A stretch of DNA of 64,000 nucleotides from Burkholderiales bacterium C2. GTDB taxonomy: Bacteria > Pseudomonadota > Gammaproteobacteria > Burkholderiales > Burkholderiaceae_C. A program made the translations under genes and the position numbers. The first letter of the stretch is position 1, and each line of letters begins with the position of its first letter. Of the stretch, positions 42,878 to 51,556 are shown piece by piece. Under the pieces are notes generated by a model. It saw only the letters and a program-made list of their open reading frames with translations, had not been told where the DNA came from and ran no database searches. The DNA lies in NCBI GenBank assembly GCA_005503085.1, contig SCOI01000014.1, forward strand, positions 124,001 to 188,000, written 5' to 3'.

Positions 42878-43759
42878 TCAGAACTCGTTGAACACGACGC
42901 CGGCCAACACCGCCGGCGTTTCGGCCAGGTTGGCCACCAGGTCTTGCAGAGCCGGCACGCGGCCATGATCCTTGCGTGCCACCACCAGCGCGGCACCGCA
43001 GCGGGCGGCGATGACGGCCGCGTCGCTGCCGTAGCAGGCGGCTGGGGTATCGACCACCACATGATCAAACTTGCTCAACAGTTCGCGGATGAGCAAGCCG
43101 AACGCCGGCCGCTCCACCAGCTCGAGCGGATTCGGCGGCGTGATGCCCACCGGCAGCACGAACAGGCTGGGCACGCCGGCCACTTGCTGAATCACCTTGG
43201 CTTCGGCGCGACCGCTCAGGATGCCGGACAGGCCGGCCTTGTTGTCCAGGCCGAACACCTCATGCTGGCGCGGATGACGCATATCGGCATCCACCAGCAA
43301 GGTGCGGCCGCCCAGCTGGGCCAGCACCACGGCCAGATTGGCGGCGAAGAAGGTCTTGCCGTCGCCCGAATCGGGGCTCACCACCGAGATCGCATGACGC
43401 TCCTGGCCTTCGTTGAACAGCCGCATCATCAGCTGGCTGCGGATGGCCCGGAAGCTTTCGGCCTGCACGCCGAAGGGCTGATTCAGCGCCTTCAACTCGG
43501 GGCTGGCCTCGCGGCGCTCTTCGGGGGCGTAGGGATAGTGGAACTGCTGGCTCAGCGCGACCAGCACATCGTCGCTGCTGGCAAAGCCCAGCGCCACGGC
43601 GGCCTCGCCGAAGCGCACGCTGTGGTCGCGCTGGTGGCGCACGATCTTTTCCACCTGATCGGCGGACAGATTGCGCAGATCGGCCAGGATGCTGCCGATC
43701 GAGCGGTCAGCGATATTGGAATCTTGGGTGTCGACGTTCACGGGGCGGTCTTTCTGCAC
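42878..43759 (-). CDS. epsG: Chain-length-determinant tyrosine kinase EpsG
   Basis: A 293-aa BY-kinase-like ATPase. Residues 20-80 form a small helical domain (RNLSADQVEKIV, LGFASSDDVLVALSQQF); then come Walker A SPDSGDGKT (128-136), Walker A' LLVDADMRHP (154-163) and Walker B HVVVDTPA. It should work with EpsF to control polymer length from the cytoplasmic side. The C-terminus (GVVFNEF) lacks the tyrosine cluster usual for BY-kinases. The start is a GTG at 43759; a second GTG 21 bases later is equally possible. Confidence 0.9.
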   Translation of the reverse strand: MQKDRPVNVDTQDSNIADRSIGSILADLRNLSADQVEKIVRHQRDHSVRFGEAAVALGFASSDDVLVALSQQFHYPYAPEERREASPELKALNQPFGVQAESFRAIRSQLMMRLFNEGQERHAISVVSPDSGDGKTFFAANLAVVLAQLGGRTLLVDADMRHPRQHEVFGLDNKAGLSGILSGRAEAKVIQQVAGVPSLFVLPVGITPPNPLELVERPAFGLLIRELLSKFDHVVVDTPAACYGSDAAVIAARCGAALVVARKDHGRVPALQDLVANLAETPAVLAGVVFNEF

Positions 43760-43786
43760 GGCTTGGTACGGTGATCGGGCGACAGG

Positions 43787-45235
43787 TCAGGTGCCGGTCT
43801 GATAGCCAGGAGCCGGCAGGCTGATGGCTCGCTGCTGACCAGGAAGGCCCAGTCCCACGGGGCGCGCAGGATTGAAGCGCTTGGCACCGGGGGCCGGCAA
43901 GGAACCCAGCACCGGCAGGCCCAACGCGGCAACCGCATCTTCGGGATTGCGGACGCGGCGGTCGGTCATTTCCATCAACAGCGCGACGCCAACGGCCAGC
44001 AGCGACCCGAGGAAGACCGCCAGCAGCGTATTCAGCAGCATCTTGGGGCTGCTGTGCTGGGACGGCGGCTGGGCCACCGTCAGCACGCTGGCATAGCTCT
44101 GGGTGTTCTGGGCTTCCAGCGCGGACTGGTTCAGGCGCGCGACCAGGTTGTCATACACGCGCTGCGCGTTTTCCACTTCGCGCTGCAGCACCTGGCCCTC
44201 GTCGAGCACGGCTTTCATCTCCAGCATCTTGCTGCGCTGGGCATTCAGCGCCGCGCTCAGCTGGCCTTCACGCGACTTGTTGATGCTGTTGCTGACGGAC
44301 ACACCGCTGGTCACACGGCGCGTTTCTACGTCGATCTTGCTGCGCAGCTCGGCAATATTGGCTCGGGCCTCCAGCACCTGCGGGTGCTTGTCGCCCAGGC
44401 GCTGGGACAGTTCCTGCAGCTTGGCCTCATAGCGCGTCAGGTCCGCCTTCAGGCCGCTGATCAGCGGGTTGTTCAGCACTTCCTGCAGGCGATCGCTCTG
44501 GTCGCCCCGGGCCTGGGCCTGGCGGCTGCTGCTCTCGGCGGAGATGCTTTGCGACTGCGTCAGCTGGCTGCTCAGCTCCGCGAGGCGAGCGCTCTCGATA
44601 TCGAGCCGCTCGGGCGAGACGATGATGCCCTTGTCCTGCTGGAAGGCTGACAGGCGCTGCTGGGCGCGCTCCAGCGAGTCGCGGGCGTCCTTGGTCTGGG
44701 CCTGGAAGAAACTGTTGAACTGCCTGGCCGGGTCGGCGCGCAACTCCAGCGTGGTGGCGATATAGGCCTGGGCGAAGGCATTGGCCAGGCCGGCGGCGAA
44801 CTGCGGCGACGGGCTCCTGTACTCGATGCTGATGACATTGCTCTGCTGGCTGGGCTTCACATCCAGGTACTTCTGCAGCAGCTCGATCAGGTACTGCTCG
44901 AAGGTCCCCTCACCCTTGGCTTCGGTCTGCCACTGCTCACGGATGGCCGCGTTGTCCATCAGCTTGAGGTCGCGGATGACACGCAGCGCGACGCGCTCGC
45001 TCAGCAGGATGTCGGTCTGCGTGGCGATGAAGCCGGGCGTGGCCATGCCGGGAAACAAGGTCGCCGACACCGGGTCGGGCTTGATGTCGATCACCACACT
45101 GGCGGTTCCCAGGTACTGCTTGGGCAGCAGCATGCTCACCACCACCGTGGTCGCGACCACCAAGCTGAACACCAGCAGCGCCGCCCACTTGCGCGCGCGC
45201 AAGATCGACAAAAATTGTGCAAACGTCATTCCCAA
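43787..45235 (-). CDS. epsF: Chain-length determinant protein EpsF (Wzz/PCP family)
   Basis: A 482-aa polysaccharide co-polymerase. A first membrane helix (about 17-36) is followed by a long periplasmic region with extended coiled coil (about 165-370), then a Pro-containing second helix (about 400-425), the usual Wzz layout, and a short cytoplasmic tail containing RRVRNPEDAVAALGLPVLGSLP. No kinase domain is fused; EpsG is encoded 27 bases downstream. The start at 45235 reads MGMTF; the second ATG, two codons on, is also possible. Confidence 0.93.
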   Translation of the reverse strand: MGMTFAQFLSILRARKWAALLVFSLVVATTVVVSMLLPKQYLGTASVVIDIKPDPVSATLFPGMATPGFIATQTDILLSERVALRVIRDLKLMDNAAIREQWQTEAKGEGTFEQYLIELLQKYLDVKPSQQSNVISIEYRSPSPQFAAGLANAFAQAYIATTLELRADPARQFNSFFQAQTKDARDSLERAQQRLSAFQQDKGIIVSPERLDIESARLAELSSQLTQSQSISAESSSRQAQARGDQSDRLQEVLNNPLISGLKADLTRYEAKLQELSQRLGDKHPQVLEARANIAELRSKIDVETRRVTSGVSVSNSINKSREGQLSAALNAQRSKMLEMKAVLDEGQVLQREVENAQRVYDNLVARLNQSALEAQNTQSYASVLTVAQPPSQHSSPKMLLNTLLAVFLGSLLAVGVALLMEMTDRRVRNPEDAVAALGLPVLGSLPAPGAKRFNPARPVGLGLPGQQRAISLPAPGYQTGT

Positions 45236-45276
45236 CTCCCTTATTCCGCCGGCCCCTGGCCCAGCGCGGTTCTAGA

Positions 45277-46119
45277 TCAGAACAGGCTTTCCCTGACGTA
45301 CACGACGTCGCCATCCTTCAGCGCCTCATCCATCGCTGCTTGCAAGATCTGGACCTTGCCGTCGGCGCCCTTGCGGTGCACGCGGATGCCCTTCTCGGTG
45401 CCGCGCTGGGTCAGACCACCGCCGGTGGCCAGGCTTTGCATCAGCGTCATGCCGCGTTCCAGGCGCATCGCGCCGGGGCGCTGCACCTCGCCGTAGATGT
45501 AGACCATGGGCGCGCGGTCGACCCACAGCACATCGCCGTTCTGCACCAGGATGTCCTGGCTGCGGCCGCCGGGCGCGAACAGCGCGGGCAGATCGATTTC
45601 GGTGCGGAAGGCCTGGCCGTTGCGGGTGCCGCTCAAGATGACGATCTCGGCGCCGCTGGACGCCACACCGCCGGCATTGGCCAGCAGATCGGTCAGGCGC
45701 ATATCGGCCACCTCGATCGGGAAGCGGCCGGGGCGGTTGACCTGGCCCAGCACGCTGGCCTGGTTGCCCTTGACCTGGACCACAACGATGGTGACCTGAG
45801 GTTGCTTGACGAAGTTGCCATTGCGCAGGCCGTCGGCGATCAGCTTCTCGGCCTGGGTGACCGAGAGGCCACCGATCTTGATCGTGCCCAGCAGCGGGAA
45901 GCTCAGCACACCGGCCTCGGAGACGCGGGTCTCCAGCGTCAGGTCGGGGTTCTGGTAGACGCTGATGCGCAGCACATCGCCGGATCCGAGCCGGTATTCA
46001 GCGGTGGCGGTAGCGGGTGCGGCGGCGCTGGTCTGGGCCGAGACCGGTGCGACAGCGCCGAGCAGGCCGGCGGCGGCCAGGACGAGGGCGAGAAGTTGGG
46101 GCGAGCTGCGGTGCATCAT
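45277..46119 (-). CDS. epsE: Polysaccharide export protein EpsE (Wza/OPX family)
   Basis: A 280-aa periplasmic/outer-membrane export protein. Signal peptide 1-28; the Poly_export domain follows with YRLGSGDVLRISVYQNPDL and VSEAGVLSFPLLGTIKIGGLS, then two SLBB-type domains with VNRPGRFPIE and VQRPGAMRLERGMTLMQSL. No lipobox cysteine is visible at the signal cleavage site, unlike E. coli Wza. It overlaps epsD by one base. Together with EpsL it would form the outer-membrane exit of the polymer. Confidence 0.94.
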   Translation of the reverse strand: MMHRSSPQLLALVLAAAGLLGAVAPVSAQTSAAAPATATAEYRLGSGDVLRISVYQNPDLTLETRVSEAGVLSFPLLGTIKIGGLSVTQAEKLIADGLRNGNFVKQPQVTIVVVQVKGNQASVLGQVNRPGRFPIEVADMRLTDLLANAGGVASSGAEIVILSGTRNGQAFRTEIDLPALFAPGGRSQDILVQNGDVLWVDRAPMVYIYGEVQRPGAMRLERGMTLMQSLATGGGLTQRGTEKGIRVHRKGADGKVQILQAAMDEALKDGDVVYVRESLF

Positions 46120-47138
46120 TATTTGAGACCCATTCCCTTGGAGATGGTGTTGGCGTCCAGGCCGCTGGCGGCCGGGGCGGCAGGCGTGGCGACCGTCGCA
46201 GCTGGCACGACGGGCGCAGCGGGGCTGGGCGCCGTCACCGCGGCAGGAGCTGCGGCGGCCGGCGGCGCGCCTTCGGCGAACTTGCCGACGTATTCGATCT
46301 TGGCGGCTTCGCGCATGGCCTTCATTTCCTTCACGACCAGCTCGGACTTGCGCTGGTTGCTGAGGAATTGCTCGATGGCCGGACGGGCGCGGGCTTCGTC
46401 GACCGGCTGGCTGCGCGAGCCGACCAGGAACAGCACCTGCAGGCCGTTGGGCGCGGCGGTGACGGCGGAGTCGCCGTCCTTCATGCGGGCGATGGCGTCC
46501 AGACTGGCCAGCGGCAGCTGCTCGGCGGCGCGCACGGCCTGGTTGCCGGCAAATCGAATATCGCTGGCCTTCAGATACTCGGCAAACTCGGCCATATTCT
46601 TGGCCGCCTGCAATTTGGCGCGAATCTCGGGAATCTGCTCGGGCTTGGCTTCGATGGCCAATTCCTGCAGGCTGTAAATACGGCGTTCCTTGAACAGCGC
46701 GGGTTTCTCGTTGTAATACTTTGAAACCTCTTCGGCCGTGGGTTTGGCCGCGCCTTCACCCAAGCGCTCCACATAGGCGCGCGCGATGATTTCCCGCTTG
46801 GCGGCTTCGACCTGCTGGACCACGCGCGGGTCGCGGTCGAGCTTCAGATCTTCGGCCTTCTGCACCGCCAGTTCCTGCTCGATCAGGCGCTCCAGCACCT
46901 GCTTGCTGGCGGCCTCGGCCTGCTCGGGCTTCAGGCCTTGCTGGCGCTGCAGCACGAAGTTGATCTGATGAACGGTGATCTCTTCCTTGTTGACCTTGGC
47001 CGCCGTCTGCGAGGCCTTGTCCTTCTTGTCACCGCCGCCGCAGGCGGCCAGCAGCACGACCGCTACCGCTGCCAGGGCAATCGCGCTGGCGCGCATGCCG
47101 CTCAGGCCGCGCGGCTGCTCTTGCTTCATCAGATTCAT
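46119..47138 (-). CDS. epsD: EpsD-family peptidyl-prolyl cis-trans isomerase lipoprotein
   Basis: A 339-aa lipoprotein: the hydrophobic signal ends in the lipobox LLAAC followed by GGGDKKDKAS. The body is SurA/parvulin-like, with an N-terminal helical chaperone part (EEITVHQINFVLQRQQG, AASKQVLERLIEQELAVQ) and a weak parvulin region; the tail is Ala/Pro-rich. It is the first gene of the minus-strand EPS operon and fits the EpsD family found only in EPS/exosortase loci, presumably helping assembly of the export proteins. The operon promoter should lie in 47139-47633. Confidence 0.9.
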   Translation of the reverse strand: MNLMKQEQPRGLSGMRASAIALAAVAVVLLAACGGGDKKDKASQTAAKVNKEEITVHQINFVLQRQQGLKPEQAEAASKQVLERLIEQELAVQKAEDLKLDRDPRVVQQVEAAKREIIARAYVERLGEGAAKPTAEEVSKYYNEKPALFKERRIYSLQELAIEAKPEQIPEIRAKLQAAKNMAEFAEYLKASDIRFAGNQAVRAAEQLPLASLDAIARMKDGDSAVTAAPNGLQVLFLVGSRSQPVDEARARPAIEQFLSNQRKSELVVKEMKAMREAAKIEYVGKFAEGAPPAAAAPAAVTAPSPAAPVVPAATVATPAAPAASGLDANTISKGMGLK

Positions 47139-47303
47139 AGCTATGACTTTCTGTTTTTGGGCTCTCGGGTGAGAGCGTGCACCCCGGGCTCTCCGACGGC
47201 GCTATGTTGCAGCGCACAATGGCGCCCGGTGGCAGTCGGCGAGTGTAACTTTGCAAAATGACAATTGACTCCCCCCTAAGGCGTGATCCGGTTCCATATT
47301 GCT

Positions 47304-47316
47304 ACAGGAAACCTGT
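47304..47316. promoter_or_regulatory. 13-bp palindrome upstream of the epsD operon
   Basis: ACAGGAAACCTGT is a perfect 5-bp inverted repeat around AAA, about 170 bases upstream of the epsD start. It could be an operator for EPS control; the position is plausible but the element is short. Confidence 0.3.
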
Positions 47317-47567
47317 TCGATCGCGCCCTCCCGGACCGCAGTCCAGCCGTCGGGAACCCCTCGTCATTGTTTTGTCAAACACCGGGAAAACCCGGAATTC
47401 CGGCCTGTCCGGCATATTGTTGACCGGTCGGCTGAATGACTGATCCATTTAGTCACGCCGAGTTCCGGCCACCCCCGTGGATCGGGGGGTGGCTGATTTG
47501 CAGAAAGCTCTTTGGCCCGGCGGGATGCGCAGGGAGGGGCCGGTTCAGCTCAGCCTTGCAGGCCGCA

Positions 47568-47590
47568 CGGTGCGCGCCAGACGCGCACCG
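47568..47590 (-). terminator. Hairpin downstream of ubiE
   Basis: CGGTGCGCG and CGCGCACCG form a perfect 9-bp stem with a five-base loop, 44 bases past the ubiE stop codon. No T-run follows, so it may be a Rho-type or stabilising structure that separates ubiE transcription from the EPS operon. Confidence 0.4.
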
Positions 47591-47633
47591 TTCTTCGGCA
47601 GGCGTCAGCGAGCCGGCTCGCCTCGGCCCTGCC

Positions 47634-48365
47634 TCAGCATTTAATGCCGGCGTGCAGCGCGACGATGCCGGCGCTGAGGTTGTGCACGTCCACATGGCCG
47701 AAGCCGGCCGTCTTCATCATGGCCTTGAGTTCGGCCTGGGGCGGGTGCATGCGGATCGATTCGGCCAGGTAGCGGTAGCTCTCGGCGTCGCCGGCGATCA
47801 TCTGGCCCAGCTTGGGCAGGATCTTGAAGGAGTACCAGTCATACGGCTTTTGCAGCGGCGCGGCCACCTTGGAGAACTCCAGCACCAGCAGGCGCCCGCC
47901 GGGCTTGAGCACCCGGCACATCTCGGCCAGGGCCTGGTCCTTGTGGGTCATATTGCGCAGGCCGAAGGCCACGCTGACCAGATCGAAGCTCTCGTTCTTG
48001 TAGGGCAGTTTCTCGGCGTCGCAGAGATTGGTGGGCAGCACCAGGCCCTCGTCGAGCAGGCGGTTGCGGCCCTGCCGCAGCATCGCCTCGTTGATGTCGG
48101 TGTGCACCACCATGCCGGTCTCGCCGACCTTCCTGGCGAAGGCCCGCGACAGATCACCGGTGCCGCCGGCGATGTCGAGCACGCGCTCGCCCGGCTTCAG
48201 ATTGGCCACGGCCACCGTGTAGGCCTTCCAGGCCCGGTGCATGCCCATGGACATCAGGTCGTTCATCACGTCGTACTTGGAGGCGACGGAATCGAACACG
48301 CCGCGCACGCGGCTCGCCTTCTCGCGCTCGTCGACGGTCTGGAAGCCGAAGTGGGTGCTGCTCAT
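47634..48365 (-). CDS. ubiE: Ubiquinone/menaquinone C-methyltransferase UbiE
   Basis: A 243-aa SAM-dependent methyltransferase of ubiquinone biosynthesis. Landmarks: [19 protein letters not shown] at the N-terminus, [17 protein letters not shown], the SAM motif [25 protein letters not shown] and the C-terminal [17 protein letters not shown]. All are diagnostic for UbiE/Coq5. It lies 13 bases after the DUF971 gene and would be expected next to ubiJ-ubiB; those are at 8751-10837, across the EPS locus, in the same orientation. Confidence 0.97.
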   Translation of the reverse strand: MSSTHFGFQTVDEREKASRVRGVFDSVASKYDVMNDLMSMGMHRAWKAYTVAVANLKPGERVLDIAGGTGDLSRAFARKVGETGMVVHTDINEAMLRQGRNRLLDEGLVLPTNLCDAEKLPYKNESFDLVSVAFGLRNMTHKDQALAEMCRVLKPGGRLLVLEFSKVAAPLQKPYDWYSFKILPKLGQMIAGDAESYRYLAESIRMHPPQAELKAMMKTAGFGHVDVHNLSAGIVALHAGIKC

Positions 48366-48378
48366 AGGTACTTATTCC

Positions 48379-48792
48379 TCAATGCGACGAACAGGCGCTG
48401 CCGCCCTTGGCCGGCATGGCATCGTCGCGACCCTTGCCGGCAGCGGCCAGCTTGGCCTCGTAGTCGGCCCAGAGCCGGGCCTGCTCGGCGCCGAGCTGGT
48501 AGAGATAGTCCCAGGAGAACAGGCCGCTGTCATGGCCGTCGCTGAACTGTGGGCGGATCGCGTAGTGGCCGACCTGCTCCAGCGCCGTGATGCCGACCTC
48601 GCGCTTGCCGGTCTGCAGGGTTTCCTGGCCCGGGCCATGGCCCATCACCTCGGCCGAGGGGCTGTAGACGCGCATCAGCTCGAAGGGAATCGAGAAGCGC
48701 GCCCCGTCGGAGAAAGCGATCTCCAGCACCCGCGACTGCTGGTGCACGGTGATGTCGGTGGGTGTGGGGGAGTTGGGGGTGAGGCCGGCCAT
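48379..48792 (-). CDS. DUF971 protein (gamma-butyrobetaine hydroxylase-like N-terminal domain)
   Basis: A 137-aa protein. The conserved DUF971 core (about 14-105) holds VLEIAFSDGARFSIPFELMRVYSPSA and VGHYAIRPQFSDGHDSGLFSWDYLYQLG. This zinc-binding domain occurs alone beside ubiE in many betaproteobacteria and in Fe-S assembly contexts. The C-terminus ends in GGSACSSH, a Cys/His tail like that of the FmdB protein at 2858. It is co-transcribed with ubiE. Confidence 0.92.
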   Translation of the reverse strand: MAGLTPNSPTPTDITVHQQSRVLEIAFSDGARFSIPFELMRVYSPSAEVMGHGPGQETLQTGKREVGITALEQVGHYAIRPQFSDGHDSGLFSWDYLYQLGAEQARLWADYEAKLAAAGKGRDDAMPAKGGSACSSH

Positions 48793-48848
48793 GGGTGAGA
48801 CTGCTGCGCGAGCGAGGGCGCCAGTGTAGCCGGCATGAACTCGGTCGC

Positions 48849-49220
48849 TCAGGCCGGCGCCGACTCCCGGATCAGGCTTTCGGCCGGGATGCCCAGTCCC
48901 GCATGCAGGCGCCGTATCATCGCCAGGGTCAACGGGCGGCGCCGGTTCAGCACTTCGTAGACCCGGTTGCTGCGGCCAATCATCGGCTCCAGGTCGCGCG
49001 GGCTCAGGCCTTGCTGCTCCATGCGGAACTTGATGGCCTCGACCGGGTCCGGCGGCTCGATCGCATGATGCCGCGCCTCATAGGCCTGGATCAGGGTCAG
49101 CAGCACCTCGAAATAGGCGCCGGCCTCGCTGTCCGGGTCGGGCTCGTCATCGAAGAATGGCGCCACGGCGCGCAAGGCCTGTTCGTAGTCAGCCGGGGTG
49201 CGGATGGGTCGGATGTCCAT
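48849..49220 (-). CDS. higA: HigA-type antitoxin (helix-turn-helix)
   Basis: A 123-aa antitoxin of the COG5499 type. The N-terminal half starts MDIRPIRTPADYEQAL, typical of this subgroup; the C-terminal helix-turn-helix contains MEQQGLSPRDLEPMIGRSNRVYEVLNRRRPLTLAMIRRL. It should neutralise HigB and, with it, repress the operon. It follows higB by 27 bases; toxin-first order is usual for higBA. Confidence 0.9.
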   Translation of the reverse strand: MDIRPIRTPADYEQALRAVAPFFDDEPDPDSEAGAYFEVLLTLIQAYEARHHAIEPPDPVEAIKFRMEQQGLSPRDLEPMIGRSNRVYEVLNRRRPLTLAMIRRLHAGLGIPAESLIRESAPA

Positions 49221-49247
49221 GGTCTGCCTTTCTGGCGCGCTTTCTCT

Positions 49248-49550
49248 TCACTCGGTCTCGACGCTGGCGGCATCGATGGCATCGTACTGCGCGTGGGTGC
49301 CGATGAACTTGATGTAGACCGCCTCATAGCGGTAGGCCACCGCAACCACCAGCCGGTACTGATTGCCCCTGATATTGAACACGACGCGTCGCCCTGCCAG
49401 AAAACTGGCACTGGCATAAGCTCGCTTGATATCTTGTGGCGTCAGCCAGCGGGCCTTGCTGGCCTCGTCGAACCAAGCCCTCAGCGCCTGCTCGGCATCG
49501 GGATGACGCAGCCAGAAATCCCGCAGCTGCTTGACAGCGATGACGCGCAT
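49248..49550 (-). CDS. higB: HigB-type mRNA interferase toxin
   Basis: A 100-aa RelE-fold toxin of the HigB_toxin family: MRVIAVKQLRDFWLRHPDAEQAL, then WLTPQDIKRAYASASF, RRVVFNIRGNQYRLVVAVAY and the end AVYIKFIGTHAQYDAID, all conserved in ribosome-dependent HigB mRNA endonucleases. The upstream region holds a perfect inverted repeat (49563-49577) suited to autoregulation. The pair sits between ubiE/DUF971 and phoX on the same strand. Confidence 0.92.
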   Translation of the reverse strand: MRVIAVKQLRDFWLRHPDAEQALRAWFDEASKARWLTPQDIKRAYASASFLAGRRVVFNIRGNQYRLVVAVAYRYEAVYIKFIGTHAQYDAIDAASVETE

Positions 49551-49562
49551 GGCCGAAGTTTA

Positions 49563-49577
49563 GTCCCAAAACGGGAC
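49563..49577. promoter_or_regulatory. Candidate higBA operator
   Basis: GTCCCAAAACGGGAC, a 5-bp inverted repeat with a five-base centre, begins 13 bases upstream of the higB start. Its location over the likely promoter fits binding by the HigA helix-turn-helix. Confidence 0.5.
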
Positions 49578-49597
49578 CAAACCCAAGCCACCCCGCC

Positions 49598-51502
49598 TCA
49601 GCTGCCTATCACCCCACCATCGAGCTTGCGCACCACCACGGTGGCCGAGCGGGGCCGGCCGTCGGGGCGCTGGTCGGGCCAGTTGGAGAAGCGGCGCGGC
49701 TGGGCCGGGTCGCTGCGCTCGCTGGGGCTCTCGCCCGGGTGCTGGATATTGATGAACATGGTGCGGCCATCGGGCGTCATCGTCGCGCCAGTAACCTCGC
49801 TGCCGGCCGGGCCGGTCAGGAAGCGCCGCACCTCGCCGCTGCGCGGATCGGCGGCCAGCATGCAGTTATTGCCCAGCCGGGCCAGATCGCCCTTGCCCAT
49901 CGCCGAGGTGGACATATCGGTCTGTATCCACAGCACGCCGCGCCCATCGACCCACAGACCGTCGGGGCAGCCGAAGGCATCGCCCTTGACATTGCCCTTG
50001 GCCTCCGCGCGCTCGTTGCTCGGGTCGCCGGCCAGCACGAAGTGGTTCCAGGCGAGCGCCGTGGCGTCGAAATCACCCTGCTCCTTCCAGCGGATGATGT
50101 GGCCCATGCTGTTGTTGGCGCGCGGGTTGGCTGCATCCACGGCCGGCTGCTTGTCGCCGGCGCGGCTGCTGTTATTGGTCAGCGTGCAGTAGACATAGCC
50201 CTCCTTGTCCACCGCGATCCACTCGGGGCGGTCCATCTTGGTGGCGCCCAGCAGATCGCTGGCCTGGCGGCTCTTGATCACGACCTCACCCTGGTCGGCG
50301 AAGCCGGCGGCAGCGCTCAGCGGACCTTGGCCCTGGCTCAGCGCCAGCCAGCGGCCCGTGCCATCGGCGTCGAAGCGAGCGACGTAGAGCGTGCCGTGGT
50401 CCAGCAGCTCGCTGTTGGCGGCCAAGCCCCCAGGGCGAATCTTGTCGCGGCTGACGAATTTGTAGATGTACTCAAACCGGGCGTCCTCGCCCATATAGAC
50501 CACCGCGCGGCCGTCCTTGGTGACGGCCACCGTTGCGCCCTCATGGGCCGCGCGGCCCAGCGCTGTGCGCTTGATGGGCGTGCTGCTGGGGTTGAAGGGG
50601 TCGATCTCGACCACCCAGCCAAAGCGGTTGGGCTCGTTGGGATGCTTGACCGCATCGAAGCGCTCGTCGTGCTCATGCCAGCGGTAGCCGGCCGGGTCGC
50701 CCTTGCGCAGGCCCCAGCGGCGCTCGTGGGCGTCGGGCGCGTCCGGACCCTTGAAGTAGTTGATGAAGTTCTCTTCGCAGGTCAGATAGGTACCCCAGGG
50801 CGTGATGCCGCTGGCGCAGTTGTTCAGCGTACCCAGCACGCGGCGGCCCGTGGCGTCCTGCGCGGTCTTCATCAGCGCGTGGCCGGCGGCCGGGCCGGCC
50901 ACCTGCATCGGCGTATAGGCGGTGATGCGGCGCGCCCAGGGCGAGGGCCGCACCAGCTCCCAGCGTCCGCTGGGCTGCTGCTGCACCTCGACCACCGAGA
51001 CGCCGTGCGCGGCCTGGGCCTTGCGCACCTTCTGGGCGTTCCAGGTCTGCATGCCGTCGGTGTGCAGCAGGCCGTCGTCGCTGTACTCATGGTTCATCAC
51101 CAGCAGGCCGGACTTGGAGCCCTCCTGGGCGAAGAAGTGGATGCCGTCGTGATGCATGCCCAGCTGGGTTTCCTGCTGGGCCGCGGTGTTGCTGCCATCG
51201 AAGCGAAAGGCGCTGTCCTCACCCGACAGGCCCACCGGCTCGCCCCAGGCCGCGATCACCTGGGCGCTGTAGCCCTCGGGCACGAGCACGGTATCGGCCA
51301 GCGAGATAGGCACGCTCTTGAAACCCAGCAGCGGGCCACCCAGGGCTCCGCTGCTGGCGCAGCCACCCAAGCCCAGCAGGCCGCCGAGGCCCAGACCCAG
51401 GCCGCCGCGCAGGAGGCTGCGGCGGGCCGGGTCGGAGACCTCGTGGATGCTGGTGTTGGCGCTGCGGTTGCTGTCTTCCATCGTCAGGAAATCCTTGGCC
51501 AT
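49598..51502 (-). CDS. phoX: PhoX family alkaline phosphatase, Tat lipoprotein
   Basis: A 634-aa member of the PhoX (DUF839) family, calcium/iron-dependent phosphatases that release phosphate from organic esters. The N-terminus carries a twin-arginine signal ARRSLLRGGLGLGLGGLLGL (cited at the limit), followed by GGCASS, a lipobox-like cysteine, so it may be a Tat-exported lipoprotein. Family blocks: VMNHEYSDDG, NNCASGITPWGTYLTCEENF, GWVVEIDPFNP, LGRAAHEGATV, MGEDARFEYIYKFVS, FGCPDGLWVD and MFINIQHPGES. I start at 51502 (MAKDFL, GAGG upstream); 51532 and 51481 are possible. A Pho box lies upstream at 51557-51574. Confidence 0.92.
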   Translation of the reverse strand: MAKDFLTMEDSNRSANTSIHEVSDPARRSLLRGGLGLGLGGLLGLGGCASSGALGGPLLGFKSVPISLADTVLVPEGYSAQVIAAWGEPVGLSGEDSAFRFDGSNTAAQQETQLGMHHDGIHFFAQEGSKSGLLVMNHEYSDDGLLHTDGMQTWNAQKVRKAQAAHGVSVVEVQQQPSGRWELVRPSPWARRITAYTPMQVAGPAAGHALMKTAQDATGRRVLGTLNNCASGITPWGTYLTCEENFINYFKGPDAPDAHERRWGLRKGDPAGYRWHEHDERFDAVKHPNEPNRFGWVVEIDPFNPSSTPIKRTALGRAAHEGATVAVTKDGRAVVYMGEDARFEYIYKFVSRDKIRPGGLAANSELLDHGTLYVARFDADGTGRWLALSQGQGPLSAAAGFADQGEVVIKSRQASDLLGATKMDRPEWIAVDKEGYVYCTLTNNSSRAGDKQPAVDAANPRANNSMGHIIRWKEQGDFDATALAWNHFVLAGDPSNERAEAKGNVKGDAFGCPDGLWVDGRGVLWIQTDMSTSAMGKGDLARLGNNCMLAADPRSGEVRRFLTGPAGSEVTGATMTPDGRTMFINIQHPGESPSERSDPAQPRRFSNWPDQRPDGRPRSATVVVRKLDGGVIGS

Positions 51503-51556
51503 TGCGGTCTGCCTCGTCTGGGTGGATGCCAAAACCGCGAGCTTGACCCGCCAATG

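Larger units (their letters stand above)
47139..47633. other. Intergenic region upstream of the EPS operon
   Basis: These 495 bases carry no credible gene. They must hold the promoter of the epsD operon (minus). I see no convincing sigma-70 or sigma-54 box. Structures present are the 13-bp palindrome at 47304-47316, a small CCGGG-AAAA-CCCGG hairpin at 47382-47395, and the hairpin at 47568-47590 near the ubiE end. The middle part is less GC-rich than its surroundings. Confidence 0.7.

Noticed and set aside
47380-47400. A CRISPR-like or repeat-array start at the CCGGG-AAAA-CCCGG hairpin
   Set aside because: Single occurrence with no repeated spacer pattern nearby.
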